The notes under the pieces are model-generated. The model was not told where the DNA came from, made no database searches, and saw only the letters and a list, made by a program, of their open reading frames with translations. DNA of 64,000 nucleotides, from positions 16,723 to 80,722 of the forward strand of contig LATX02000021.1 in assembly GCA_001466705.2 (NCBI GenBank), in the 5' to 3' direction. Source of the DNA: Moniliophthora roreri. Lineage: Eukaryota; Basidiomycota; Agaricomycetes; Agaricales; Marasmiaceae. Below, in pieces: positions 26,786-38,784 of the stretch (the stretch's first letter is position 1; each line of letters opens with the position of its first letter). A program made the position numbers and the translations under genes.

Positions 26786-27583
26786 AAAAATCGTGCGTAG
26801 GACCGGGTTCTGGCGCTCTGTGTGACATTGTAGTCTGTATATCAGCGTGTGTTCATTGGGCTCAATGTGAACTAGACGTACTCAGAGATTGATTGAACTG
26901 CCCGCTTCTAGTCTTATCAACAGGCAAATGCTTCCCTTTCTCTCCACAGGATCCGAGGCTCTACGTCCATACCACTCGATTGCCGGGGGAAAACAGAGCA
27001 TGCAAGACACCTAGCTCAGTAAAAGGTCCGATTCTTCGCGCTCAGTAGTCATTGGACAGATGATTGGCGGGACGTGAAAATCTGTAGCGAGCCATGGTCG
27101 CTCAGATATATTGCGATAGATATGTCGCGATTACCAGGATATATGTCCTCTCAAGATTGGTGAGTCTGCCGGTATAATTCTATATCGTAGAGTCTTGTAG
27201 CTTTTGTCGTATCATAAGCCTTATAGATCGATAATCTCGCTGTAGGCGGATGGAAGCGCAATGGATTTACCGTGCGACGAGTGCAGGCGATGCAAGGAAT
27301 ATTTCAACCAGGTGTTGCAGTCATCGGGGCAGAGCCAAATTCAGAGTGTTATGGAAACTGAGATGCACCCCAACGAAGTGCTTGCATTGCTGCTTTGCGA
27401 TATTTTCTGGCCTTCAGTTTGAGATTTAACAATGAGTCCTGCAAGCGTATGTACCTGGTAGCGAAGACGCGCCATGTCACAGCTGTTCGTCACACTCGCC
27501 TTCTTCCTCCCCATCATCCATTGGTGTCTCGCCGTCGTCTCTGCGGCCCCCAAAATTAATTTTTTGTAGCATTCAAGTGGGCA
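26786..27583. other. Intergenic region with no recognisable gene
   Basis: About 800 bases between the thiouridylase relic and Nup107. Frames are short and interrupted on both strands, and I recognise no domain. The last 100 bases should contain the Nup107 promoter and leader. Together with 24,966-26,785 this forms a 2.6-kb pocket of degraded sequence in otherwise compact housekeeping DNA. Confidence 0.4.
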
Positions 27584-30553
27584 ATGGCCGAGTCCGCAGC
27601 ACTTTACTCGTCATACGCGGAAGTGCTACTGTTGGCACAGTCAATGAAGGATGATTTGGAGAGCTTGTTGGATCCAGAGACGGGAATCGCACCGCGGTTG
27701 AGGCAGTTATGTCGGGACCAGTATGTTTGCAGCTTTCTCAAGCAAGTTCACATTATTCAACTATTTACTTTATCTTATATTAGAATATCCGAGCTTGAAG
27801 AAAGTAACACTGGCGAAATTTCACCTGAAGAACTCGACCTCATGAGACTCGAAGAAAATACTTGGGCACTCCTCCAAGCTGTCATGCCGTTCGTGTTCTC
27901 GTCCTTTTCTAACTGCTGCCTGTTGTATGTTAACCCAAGTCTTTCCAAGACAGTCTTCGGAAAACCGAACAATCCATAGCCGACACTCCACAAGAACTTC
28001 TTTCACAAAACCCATTCACACCGACATCAGCGATAGCACAAGCCATCATGAACAGTTCACCTGTACTCACAGAGCTTATTGTTGTGAGAGAGTGGTTACA
28101 GGAAACGGCGCCAATGCCTGCGCATCCAGAAGCGACTACGGGATATTGGAAGTTCACGAAACATACGGTGATGCAGGTTATGAGAACGGGAGCAGGAGGT
28201 AGAGATGGCCTGGTTAAAGAGCTAGACCCGGATGCAGTCAATAGGGACGATGGACGCGGTTTGGCCGCAGATGATGCGGTGCGTTCACCCAATGTACTAT
28301 AACGCGACAAACATACTAACTTTTTCACCCTCAAGAGCTATGAAAAGAGCTTAGCGCAAGCTCTTTATGGCTTTATACGTGCTGGAAGGCTTGAAGATGC
28401 AGTGGACCTCTGTAGAAAAGCCCACCAACCATGGCGCGCAGCGAGCATCCGTGGCTCTCTTTTGTTTCGCTGGAAGGTCCTCGCCAACGAACACAATGAG
28501 GAAGACTCTGAAGATGATTCAGCGTTATGGTCAGGGAATAAGCGGCGAAAACTCTGGAAGTCGACGTGTACACGAGCAGCTCTAAATGTCAGTCATCTTC
28601 AACATTCTTTTCCAATCACGAGTTGACAGAATACTTTGTTTTATAGCCATTATTACCAGATCATGAACGCGTACTATACGCCGCACTCGCGCCATCACCC
28701 CAGACGTCCCTCGTTTTGAAGTCAGCATGTCGGACTTGGGAAGATCACCTATGGGCAACAATAAGCGTCCTGTGCGATGAGAAGGAGACAATGGAGCTGA
28801 CGCGGTTAGGTGGCAGCTTTTGGGAAGGTGCCGGGGGTGCCGAGGGTCTAAAGAACGTCGACAAGGGTGTGAGGACCGCGTCAAGAGATCTCATTGAGGC
28901 TGAGGAAGAAGAATGGGAAAAGGAGGTGGTTAGTACACTCGATGGGTTGAAGAGTGCTCACGTTGAGGACGGGTACGTCGTATTGATTGTTTCTGAGATG
29001 ACGTTCACTGAAATAGCATCCAGCCCTCCAGCTGATCACCCTTTCCATTTCTCACAGCTGAACGTCATTTTAGATAGAACAGGCTACCTACTAGAGGTGT
29101 TCGCAGACGGGCTACTGAACTCCGCGTATGATCCATCGTCATATGAGTATGTGTGTCTAGCTAGTCGATAATGCCACACCTTGCTGACCGTCCCATCTAG
29201 ATATGCACCAATGTGCAGATTCTTCGCACATATGTGTCTTTACCTCAAAATGATTAACATTTTTGTCCCTCCGAATGCATCGAGTATCATTCTCGAGGCG
29301 TACTTGCAAGTCCTTGAGGTCAGTCGAGCTCTCAGATCCATTCTTCTCCTTCATACTCATGTCCAAACAGGCTGCAGGTCAACGAGATCTCATAGCGATG
29401 TATGCAGGCGCTCTTGGTGAAAATGCTATCCAAAGATACGCACTCTTCCTTGTCTCCTTGGAGCTTTCAGCGGATGTCAACGAGAGGCGGTTAGCGTTAA
29501 CGCGAGCCAAGGAGCATGGGTTGAATATGGACAGTGTCGCTGCAGCAACCGCTGAGATGACGATAAATAGGGCCATGGAGGTAGGCCTATTCATTCGCTA
29601 CACCCCGTCTTTGATTGACTCACATCTATCTAGATGCTGCCTATTCTCAAAGGTCCACTCCCGTCGACAACAGCTGCCCAACCACCACCGAGCGACCCAG
29701 AACTCTTCTTGTTGCGGTCCATTGAGTGGATTATCTTCTCCGAAGCGACTTATGACAAGGCGTTGGAACAGGCGAACCACATTCTGCGGTATTTCTTAGG
29801 TAACACGTCTTTTCTTATGCATTGTCTGCGGATATTGACAAAGGTCTATCACAGCTTCGGGTCGAATACAGCTTGCAAAAGAACTGCTCTCGATATTACC
29901 TGCCGAGCTGGCATCAATATCGACTGAAGATATGGAAGTACAGGCGACAGAATATCTCCATTATCGTCAATTCTTCATGATTTGGGAGACTTTGGAGAGG
30001 GTTGTGGAGTGTCAAGCGTTGGAAGCACCTAATATGAGTCGGGATACGAGGCAGGCATGGTTAGAGGATTACAAGGTACATCTCTATCTTTTTCTTATGA
30101 ACCATTAACTAAACCAATTATTCTAGCTGCTCATCGATCAAGCCCGAGAGCAGGTCACAAAGCTCCTCACCTCCGAGTGGCTAGTAACGGACGTTGAGAC
30201 GCTTGGAGGTGATACCCGCCGACGAGAGCTCATCCGGATTCGTCAGATATACATTCCTGAACTCATTATACGGTTACACTTTATCCTGTTCAATTCAAGG
30301 CACAAGTTCCCCGAGTACGTGCTTCTGCTTCACTCCTCTGGTCATACGTTCCGACGCACGATTTCCGTACAGGAACCTCAAGCTGGCACTCAAGCTCGCC
30401 AATACCGTTGCCGACTCAAGATACAAACTCTATGAAGACTTTGTCAACGAGGACGGGAAACGTTTGGGAGATTACTTGGGTGCTGTCCGTCAGGCAATAC
30501 TGGGAGGACTGGAAGGAGGCGGGTCGGATCCATTCCGCGTACTGGTTCTGTGA
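27584..30553 (+). CDS. Nuclear pore Y-complex protein Nup107/Nup84
   Basis: Nup107 (yeast Nup84) is a helical scaffold of the outer-ring Y-complex of the nuclear pore, binding the Nup96/Nup145C branch and Nup133. The spliced protein of roughly 790 residues is almost entirely alpha-helical, with no membrane or catalytic motif. Landmarks are YEKSLAQALYGFIRAGRLED and AVDLCRKAHQPWRAASIRGS in the N-terminal half, then RVLYAALAPSPQTSLVLKSA with TWEDHLWA. The C-terminal half has YALFLVSLELSADVNERRLA with KEHGLNMDSVAAATAE and SIEWIIFSEATYDKALEQAN. The end has RRELIRIRQIYIPELIIRLH, NLKLALKLANTVADSRYKLY and a short tail. The repeated pattern of about ten small introns agrees with the frame changes seen. 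Start at 27584 is the first ATG after a pyrimidine/T-rich leader. Confidence 0.88.
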
Positions 30554-32490
30554 TTCACTGTTGTCATATTCTCGTTTTGTTGTAAGTGTTTGTGCAAAAA
30601 TGCATTTATTGCTATGATCTAGGAGTACTGTATGTCCCAAAACTATGAATATGAAGTAAAAAGATTTCATATTCAACTCTTGCGAGACAGAAACCAATCC
30701 AGCCCTCCGTGAATCCACCTAAACTTCAGAACGAAATCCAGCGGCGAAGGAACACAAACGTAACAGATCTCTGGTGTTTTCTGAGAATCCAAAAAGGAAG
30801 AACCAAGAGACCTTGACATGTTTGTGGGATGGATAAGAGAAGAATCTTTTGTGCTGGGAATTGAAACGTTGTATTCCCAAGCGATTACCAAAACAAGTAG
30901 ATTTAAGGTTAGGGTTAGAACCGGAGACCGGCATAAAAAAAGGGGCCCACCCAGCCAGAGTGGCCGATGTGGGACAGGAAAATATTGAGACGGTGCATGA
31001 GCCGAAGCCCATACAAACCACAGACACCCTCTGTATGGACAAGGTCGCCGTGCTATGAAGGGTCTCCACGGCCCACAGACCACGGTACGGGAAGGAGCCT
31101 ATGCCATCAAGGTAAGTATGAGTTGTCATCATGTTCAGCTCGCGCTTTTATACTCAGAGAAAGCGCGCACGGACCATCTATCACGTGCGAAAGGATGCTT
31201 TCATCGTCTCAAGGTTTTTCAAGTTACTGGTCATCACGCTTCGAGTCCGCACTGGTTAGTCAGAACGCATCTTCATCGTGTTCTACGTCTTGCCGGTCGA
31301 TCAGGCAGCTGAAGCGAGCATCATGGTAAGCCCTTCGTTTATAGAAAAATTGCCAGTCTTCACGCTGATAGTTATCCCACCATTCTGTATAAGCTAGCCT
31401 TGGACCCCGTCTCTGGCTCTGTCCAATGACGACAACTCATCGTGTAATGCTCCGTGACGGAGAATTCGATGGATCGGATTTTGGGGGGGAGGGGGGTCAC
31501 TGGATGTCAAGTAAGTTAGGACTGCTGACTACATTGTTTTCACAGGTCTTCATTTTTGAAGGGCTGGAACCAACACGAACGACACGAACCGAGCGTCTAG
31601 CGGAGCTGTGCAGAAGTACGGGGTACATATGTATGCCCAATCATGTGTCTCTCACCAAACCATCGTGGGTTCTCGGCGGACGTTTCACTGCTGAATTGCC
31701 TGCACCCATCATTCTCGCTCACGTCACCTTGCGTTAGAAAAATCAGTATTCTTCATTACTACCGTTGTTAACGAGACTTACTCGTGTGTATTCACAGCAA
31801 GAGGAGCTTTCAATTCGCCATCTTACGACCTTTGTTCCTGCTAGTCGGACCCGTTTCAAGTTCGACTTCTGAGGGTTTCCCTAGTTGATACTTGCGATTC
31901 TTGTATCGTCCTCAGCGCCACAATGCCAACGATTTACCCACATAGCACATAGTTCGAATTGAAGCCACGACGAACAAACGCGTGGACGCCCCGATACGTT
32001 CACAGAAGAATACACTGGGCTCTTCACTCGCTCATCGCACTGATGTATTACCGGACTCTGTTAATCATGCTCACTTTGGTACAATTATCGCAAGTGGCAC
32101 TGTCCGAAATCGTTGCTATACTTAGTCTCCTTCCGACTTCATCAGGACCAGCGGACATCTATGTGTGGCGATTGAGGGGTTTTCGCATCACTTCGACAGT
32201 AAAACTCCAGGTGACTTGGGCATGGGCGAGCAGTCCCATTCATGGTATTATTCTGATCGTTAGACAGTGACAGCGCCTATGGAACACCGGGTGCCTTCGG
32301 CATAGGCCCCCAATTCAAGGTAAACAGACTTCTTGAAGTTCTTTCTCGTTCTTTCTCGGCTGGATGGTTCCAATGCCCATGATCACTGGCACCATTTTAT
32401 TCCCCCATCTGGGTGTATTCTCGCTTTATCTATATAATAGTTCAGATTAAGGCATCCACAGACTCCCACCAACTCCACCAACTCAAGTCC
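30554..32490. other. Long intergenic region with no recognisable gene
   Basis: Almost 2 kb between Nup107 and the DUF2235-WD40 gene. Short frames occur on both strands (for example minus 30,673-31,132 and plus 31,426-31,737), but none has a recognisable domain or a credible splice pattern. A G-rich stretch lies near 31,482-31,496, and a short AGGGTT-type run near 30,907. The final 100 bases contain a TATATAA-like element near 32,433, about 55 bp before the DUF2235 gene's start codon. Confidence 0.4.
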
Positions 32491-35400
32491 ATGGCCGATC
32501 CCAAGTTATGGACCAAGTTCGACTCAACAGACATAGAAGATGCAGCAGAGACTGGTCGACTCCATTCGATGAGGCCACATATGCCTCAGCAGCGGCACTG
32601 CAACTGTGTTCACGACGTACTGCCTCATACTCCTGGTGCTCGCCCGTCAAGAAATTTGGTAGTTTGCATTGATGGGACTGCGAATCAGTTCAGCGACAAG
32701 GTCTGCCGACGTTATTGCTTCACTTTGGTTTTGCCTGATTCTCTTCCGTGCACAGAATACCAACGTGGTTGAACTCTACAGCAGGCTCGAGAAAAGCGAG
32801 CACTTGCAAGTTACATTCTATAACAGTGGGATTGGAACATATGCCAGCCCATCCTGGAAATCGTTAACCTACTACAAGCAGGTTATGTACCATAAAATTG
32901 ACCTTGCCGTCGCTTGGTGAGTTGTTCGACCCATATATTCTACATTTTCATCGACCATATCACTGAGGCACGTCCTTTAACTCTGTAGGAGATTCGAAAA
33001 GATCTTACTTAGTGCTTATCAATGGCTATGCGAGCAGTATCAAACGGGTGACCGCATCTTTCTGTTCGGTAAGGCCAAAGACATCTTTAATACCTTTGGG
33101 CTGAGATATGGATAGGTTTCTCTCGTGGAGCTTATCAAGTCCGCGCACTCTCGGCAATGATCGAGAAGGTATCATACCGTGTGCTGTCTGGCGAGATGCG
33201 CTGATTAAATCGACATAGGTTGGATTGATTCATCGGGGTAACGAAGCCCAGATACCCTTGTAAGTGTAGCCACAACTTTGATAGCTCTATCATGAAACTT
33301 CCACAGTGCATACGACCTTTACCGGCAGACGGCGGAACGCAGTGCCTACAAAAGCGACACGAAGGCAAAGACTGGACTCAACAACAAGAAGGGTTCCGAG
33401 AAGATCAAGTCCCAATTGCCACCGGAAGATACACCGAAGCACAAAGACCAGTCTCTCTCCAATGAGAAAAAGATATCAGAATCTGGCTCTCAAGCGAACA
33501 AATCGGAACATGCAGGCCCGAAAGCTGCAGCTGGCGAATTGTCAAAACCAGAAAAGCAAAAACCTGACGATTATATTGATAATGCTGCACGCTTCAAACG
33601 CACTTTCTGTAGAACGGATGCCAAGGTGCATTTTGTCGGTGTATGGTGAGAACGCATTCTATCAGCTCCTGATAACCGTAAATCATTCTACACGCATTCA
33701 CCTCTAGGGATACCGTTTCGTCTGTTGGTTTTGCAAAGAAGAAAGAGCTTCCTCTTACGGCGGAAGGCATGGAGCACGTTTGCCTTTTTCGTCATGCACT
33801 AGCTCTAGATGAGCGACGAGTCAAGTTCCTGCCTGAGTTCGTCAACGGTGGCGCTGGGCCGAAAGTCGACGATCAGAAAAAGTCGGCTTCTGAAATGCCC
33901 CACACCAAGGAAGTCTGGTTTTCAGGCACACATTCAGATATGTGAGTCCGTTGGATTAGACTGTCGCTGCATTCTGATAGCGCTTTGTATCCAGTGGTGG
34001 GGGCAACATCGAGAATAAGGGGTTAAATAACAACGGCCCTGCTTTACGATGGATGATAACTGAAGCATCTAAAGCAGGGCTCTTGTTGACACCCTTCTCA
34101 TGGAAATGGGACGAAGTCAGAACAGCAAAGGCTTTCAATGAATCTCTTACCGGCTTCTGGCGTGTGCTTGAGATACTGCCTATCAAGCGCTCATTGTATG
34201 AAGTTCAGGATGAAACCACACGTCGGTGAGTATGATATTCGTTTTTCATCGGTGTTCAGCTTTACGAACGTGACACGCGTTTATTCCATCAGCCCCCATA
34301 TGGGTGCTCGACGTAAAATTCTCGAGGGCCAATTGGTTCACCGTTCAGTTTACGGGTCCGACCGTTTACACCTCGAATATCAGGACCACCTGAAACCATG
34401 GGACGGGAAGGATCCTTCGAGAATTGAACCAGACAAGTTCGACCAAGTTACCCACCACATCGAGTATGCAATAGACCTCCTCAGCAATATGGACATGAAG
34501 GCTTCCGGGCAACGTTACCATCACCTATCACACCTGAACCATACCTCTTTTATGTTTGGAACTGGTGAGTACTACGTATTTTGTAGAGGAAATGAAACAC
34601 CTTAAGCCATGATAGATGAATCTATTCAAGCATACATCAATCTGTCGCATGCATTATTCTATCCAGTGAACTTGGATGATCCTGCCATTCAACAGAGGAC
34701 TGTTGCAACGATGGAGGTACTCGAGAATTTGGCTTCCAATCTTTTTCAAAAGCAACATTTTAGCAGACAACCACCAGTCATTCGTGATCTGCTACGCAGC
34801 AACGTTTCAAAGCAGAAAGACATAATGGAGCGCATTGAGAAATTTCTGGATGCATTTGGGACCGGTAAGTAACGTCAACAGGGTAGCCGACTCATAAGTT
34901 TACATTCATCCTTACAGCCGAAATATTCTCAATCCGCAGGAATGGACCTGTTTCCTCATTCGCGTTTTCTCCGGACAATAAACAAATTGCATGTGGGACA
35001 GCCTCTGGAGACATCTTCTTCCGAGACGCCATAACTGGCGCAGAACTACAAACGAACTGGGAACCGACGACCTACCGTCATGGCAACCGAGTATCTTGCT
35101 TAGCATTCTCTCATGACGGAAAGAAGATGGTCTCGGGGGACCATAACGGGCTGTTAAGACTATGGGATGCGGAGTCGGGAAATACATTGGGTTCACATCA
35201 TCACCCGGCCTCGGCGAAGATCTTGTCGGTTGCTTTTGCCCGGGATGGTCGGATTGTTGCCACGTTGGGCTCGGAGATCATACCCATCTTCAGTTCTGAC
35301 AACAACTTGGAATTACTCAACCTACTCAATGGTCACGGCCACGACGTTCTTTCTGCTGCGTTCTCCCCCGAAGTACCGAGTTCTGCTATATTCAGGACGA

Positions 35401-36764
35401 AGGATGGTTCCGGCGCTCCCTCTAGCCTCCCCGTGCCTGGGCCAAGCAGCACCCATGGGGCGGGCAATCAGCTTGCAACCGCCCCGATTCCGAGTGGTGA
35501 CCCTGGCAAACAGAACCAGTCTGCGACCGCCCCAAGTCTGAGCGATGACCTTAGCGAGGAGAACCAGTCTGCGACCGCCCCAAGTCTGAGCGATGACCTT
35601 AGCGAGCAGAACCAGCCTGCTACCATCTCAGACCCTATCAGTGATACTGGCGCAGGAAACCAGCCCGGTAATGCGGCCAACATGGGCACAAGTGGCAACG
35701 TGTCTGGTTTGCCCGCATCTGGCGGGACTGATCACGGCATTAAAGATGGCTTATCAGACTTGAAGACATTGTCTCAAGACAGCATTATCAGCACTATCGC
35801 TTCAAAAATTGCTAGCATGATAGGGACCGCAAAGGATTCGTCTGAAAATACTGGCAGTCAGACCATTGTGGATGAAGCTGATGTAACAGCAACAGCAGTA
35901 GCATCGCCAACTCATAAAGCCAGCCCAACTGCCGCCAGTAGCTCAGACGCCGCCCTGACGGCCCAGAAGGACGAGGGCCCAGACCAGGGCGCTAAAGAGG
36001 CATCCGGTACCGACCACACATACGTACCTTTTTTCGTACCTGACATGCCCCAGGACGTTCCTGCGCCGACCGGGCTGTCACCGCAACTGCTACATCCTGA
36101 ACCAGGCCGAGCAATACAGCCTATGGTAACGCAGCTCATCTCTGCTTCCCGTGACAAGACGTTTTGTGTTTGGGATGTGACTAGGGCGATTACTAGGGGA
36201 CCCCCAGATGAAATACCAGACCTCATATTGCCGTCCTTCCAATCATCACAGTACCTCGATGAGATACGCTCTGTAGCGTTCTCGAATGACGGCTTAAACG
36301 CCTTTGTAGGCGTACGTGATGGTTCAGTCGCCATGTGGAAGTCTAGCTCTAGTGATGGATCACCTGGGCCAAGTGGCTATTCATGGCTGGCCTCTGCGAA
36401 CAAGAATGCTCCCATCATGTGGCCTGGCGGGGAACGAGTTGCGGTAAATTCTCTCGCAGTCGCTCCACCCCCGCCCCCATCCTCTGAACCCTCGACTTCG
36501 TCATTACCCCCAGTGACCGAGGTCAAGTTGGCCTGTGGCTTGGATGATGGAAGAGTTACGCTCTGGGACCTGTCATCAGGAATGCCCCAGTTTGAGGACG
36601 AGCTACAGCACTCATCCAGTGTCGTGTCTGTGAGCTACTCTCCTGACGGAAAACGTATCGCAGCTTGTACCAAGGAGGGTATTATTGTAGTTTGGGATGC
36701 GCAGGGTCCAAGTGGAGAATGTATTCTCGAGCAGTTGACCCATAATGACCGTTGGTTCCCATAA
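32491..36764 (+). CDS. DUF2235 (Tle1-like) alpha/beta hydrolase fused to WD40 repeats
   Basis: The N-terminal part (about residues 50-480) is a DUF2235 domain, the alpha/beta-hydrolase family that includes bacterial type VI phospholipase effectors of the Tle1 group. Visible landmarks are RNLVVCIDGTANQF, the nucleophile elbow GFSRGAYQVRALSAMI (G-x-S-x-G), KVHFVGVWDTVSSVGFA, IRHAL-like LFRHALALDERR, VWFSGTHSDIGGG with the catalytic-type Asp and His nearby, and ALRWMITEA. A helical linker follows. From about 34,920 come WD40 repeats (VSCLAFSHDGKKMVSGDHNG, LLRLWDAESG, TFCVWDVTRA, VTLWDLSSG, IIVVWDAQG). The repeats are interrupted by a long Ser/Thr/Pro-rich insert (about 35,395-36,125). About ten introns, roughly 1,200 residues. 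Similar fusions are known in mushrooms, but the substrate and role are unknown. The gene sits next to the transposon block. Confidence 0.85.
35517..35612 (+). repeat. Two 48-bp tandem repeats inside the DUF2235-WD40 gene
   Basis: Two adjacent 48-bp units (35517-35564 and 35565-35612) differ at one position. They encode a 16-residue Ser/Asp-rich unit beginning QSATAPSLSDDLSE. More diverged versions of the unit occur just before and after (QLATAPIPSGD, QPATISDPISD). The array keeps the reading frame and lies in the disordered insert between WD40 blades, so copy number could vary freely. Confidence 0.9.
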
Positions 36765-37281
36765 GTGTACAGTTAAACAGATTTTCATGTTGCAGAACAG
36801 AGCGCGCTTGAAGGGAAAGAAGGCTAGTTTGTCCCATGACCATTGGCGGTATCCGATGTGGTTTGAGTAGCTTTATCGCTGGCTTTTCGTCGAAGTCAAC
36901 TATTTTTATTTATTGCAATTCTTTTTGTACGATTTGTACTTGACATGATAGAAATCCACTGGTTTGTTACGCTTACAGCACTTTGCGTAAATAATGGGAA
37001 TCGTCGTATTTTGTTTCAGTAGATATCAGAGTAAAGTGTAAGCGTGTTGAGTAAAGGGGCCTGCCACGTGGAACGGTGAACAGAGTGTCTTACGACCTTT
37101 CGGAAAACCTTGTCCGCGTGTATGAAGTCGCGCGAAAAAAATCAAAAAATCAGAAAAAAATAAGAAAAATAAGAAAAATACTGGGTGGCCTTTCTGTACT
37201 CATATTGATACTCTATCACCATTCTGAAGGATAGTATAGTGATCCTTGAGTCAAGATTTACAAAGCGAAGCAATGCTAAGG
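36765..37281. other. 3' flank of the DUF2235-WD40 gene up to the first LTR
   Basis: AT-rich 3' flank with an A-rich run around 37,133-37,180. No supported gene. It marks the change from CpG-rich gene sequence to the CpG-poor transposon block starting at 37,282. Confidence 0.5.
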
Positions 37282-38290
37282 TGTTATGAAAAACACCATG
37301 TTACCACATTATTTACACATGTATACAGCATATTCTTAATTTCCAAACTATGGCACATGTGATGGACTCATCTTTACAATCGACATGCCAGTACTTATAT
37401 TTATAGTAATGTTTCACTCACAACATACATACATGAGGATAGTAGTATATAATAAGTAGCTAACACAACTATGTACTCCAGTCTTGAGCTGGTTTATTCC
37501 TGACCAGTAATTGATTCATCTTCATCATCTTCACCTTTGTCTGAGTTGAGGGAGCATTAGCCAGGTAGAACTGGTTGGTTGCTAACAAAAGCTCAAGACT
37601 TCTCTTAAACCTCTCTCTTGCTCTCTCTCTATCACATGTTTCATCATCACCTGAATGTTTTACATTCTTGTATCCTTTCCTTGACAAATGTATCCCACTG
37701 GGTAGATTATGAATGCCTTCACTACCCCACTCCATCATTCCCTCTCATGTTTTTGTTATTATAGATCTGAGAAGCAATCCTGTTGGTCAGTAATGGTCCA
37801 AACATGTCAGCTAGTTGTGACCTGAACATTTGAAGTGATACAGACTTTCTTCCTTTTTTCCTTGTAGTACTTCCCATGCTTCCCTTTTCATCGGACTCAT
37901 CCACCTTCCCAGTCCCCTTTCCCTTTCTCACTCCTATGCTTCTCTTTCCATCGGACTTGTCCACCTTCCCAGTCCCCATTTACTTATCCCTTTGTACGGT
38001 ATTACTCATATCCCGATCGCTTCGGGAAACCTTAGACAATCTCCGAACACTTCGCTATACTTACGTAGTTAGTATTAGCAAAGTTGTATCTATTTAAGTG
38101 CTCAAGCTGAGACTTCTAGTCTCCAGCTTGACCTAGTTAATCTAGACTTGTGTCAACGCCGATATCGAAGGACCTCTGAACTTCAGTAACCACTGAACGA
38201 ACTTAAACTTGAACTTGCAACAACTACTTGAACGAAGAACGTACTTTGCTAAGGTGGTTAGGTCGACATTGCTGCGCAAGTAACGTAACA
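37282..38290 (+). repeat. 5' LTR of Element 1
   Basis: Begins TGTTATG and ends GTAACA, 1,009 bp. The 5' edge is set by identity with the 3' LTR start that follows a polypurine tract. The 3' edge is set by the CGCAAGTAACGTAACA end, which matches the end of Element 2's LTR. Its last 400 bp resemble Element 2's LTR (shared CTCAAGCTGAGACTT, CTCTGAACTTCAGTA), so the two families are related. It contains two imperfect ~55-bp tandem units near 37,871-37,980 and two overlapping minus-strand frames (37,469-37,979). Confidence 0.75.
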
Positions 38291-38784
38291 GAAGAGGGTG
38301 CTAGTTCTCTGAACAAACTTTTGGTCACTACCTCATTGTAGGTGATTTAGGGGTTAACTCCCCCTCACAGGAAGACTTTGGCTATCTGAGATTCTATTGA
38401 ATATCAGAGACGTCAGCTGCACAATTGTGAACAGTACTGGTTTCTTGGCCTCCATAATTATGTACATACTTTTACAATACAACCCACAGTGTGCACCTAC
38501 AGCAATCACTGGTGAAGAACCATGCTAGGATAGGTGGTTGTAGATACAGATAAATAAATTGTAAAACCCAATCAGTAAGGACCTTACGACCTTATTGAGT
38601 TTGAAGAAGTAGTAGTAGGTAAAAACCTAAGGAGGAAAGCTTTGGTTGTGTGCTGGCTCCAAGGTACTAAAAGCAACATCCTTTGGTGATCAAATATTGT
38701 TGAGAGTACTTCTACTTTGATCCCTGATTGTATCACTTCCCTTCCTTCCCTTTCGATTAAGTTCAATAGAATCACATTCCCAAT

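Noticed and set aside
30907..30918. Telomere-like GGTTAGGGTTAG run
   Set aside because: Only about two units; too short to be an interstitial telomere and expected by chance.
30673..31132. Minus-strand frames of about 136 codons between Nup107 and DUF2235-WD40
   Set aside because: Two overlapping frames of equal length, no domain, no splice or start context favouring either.
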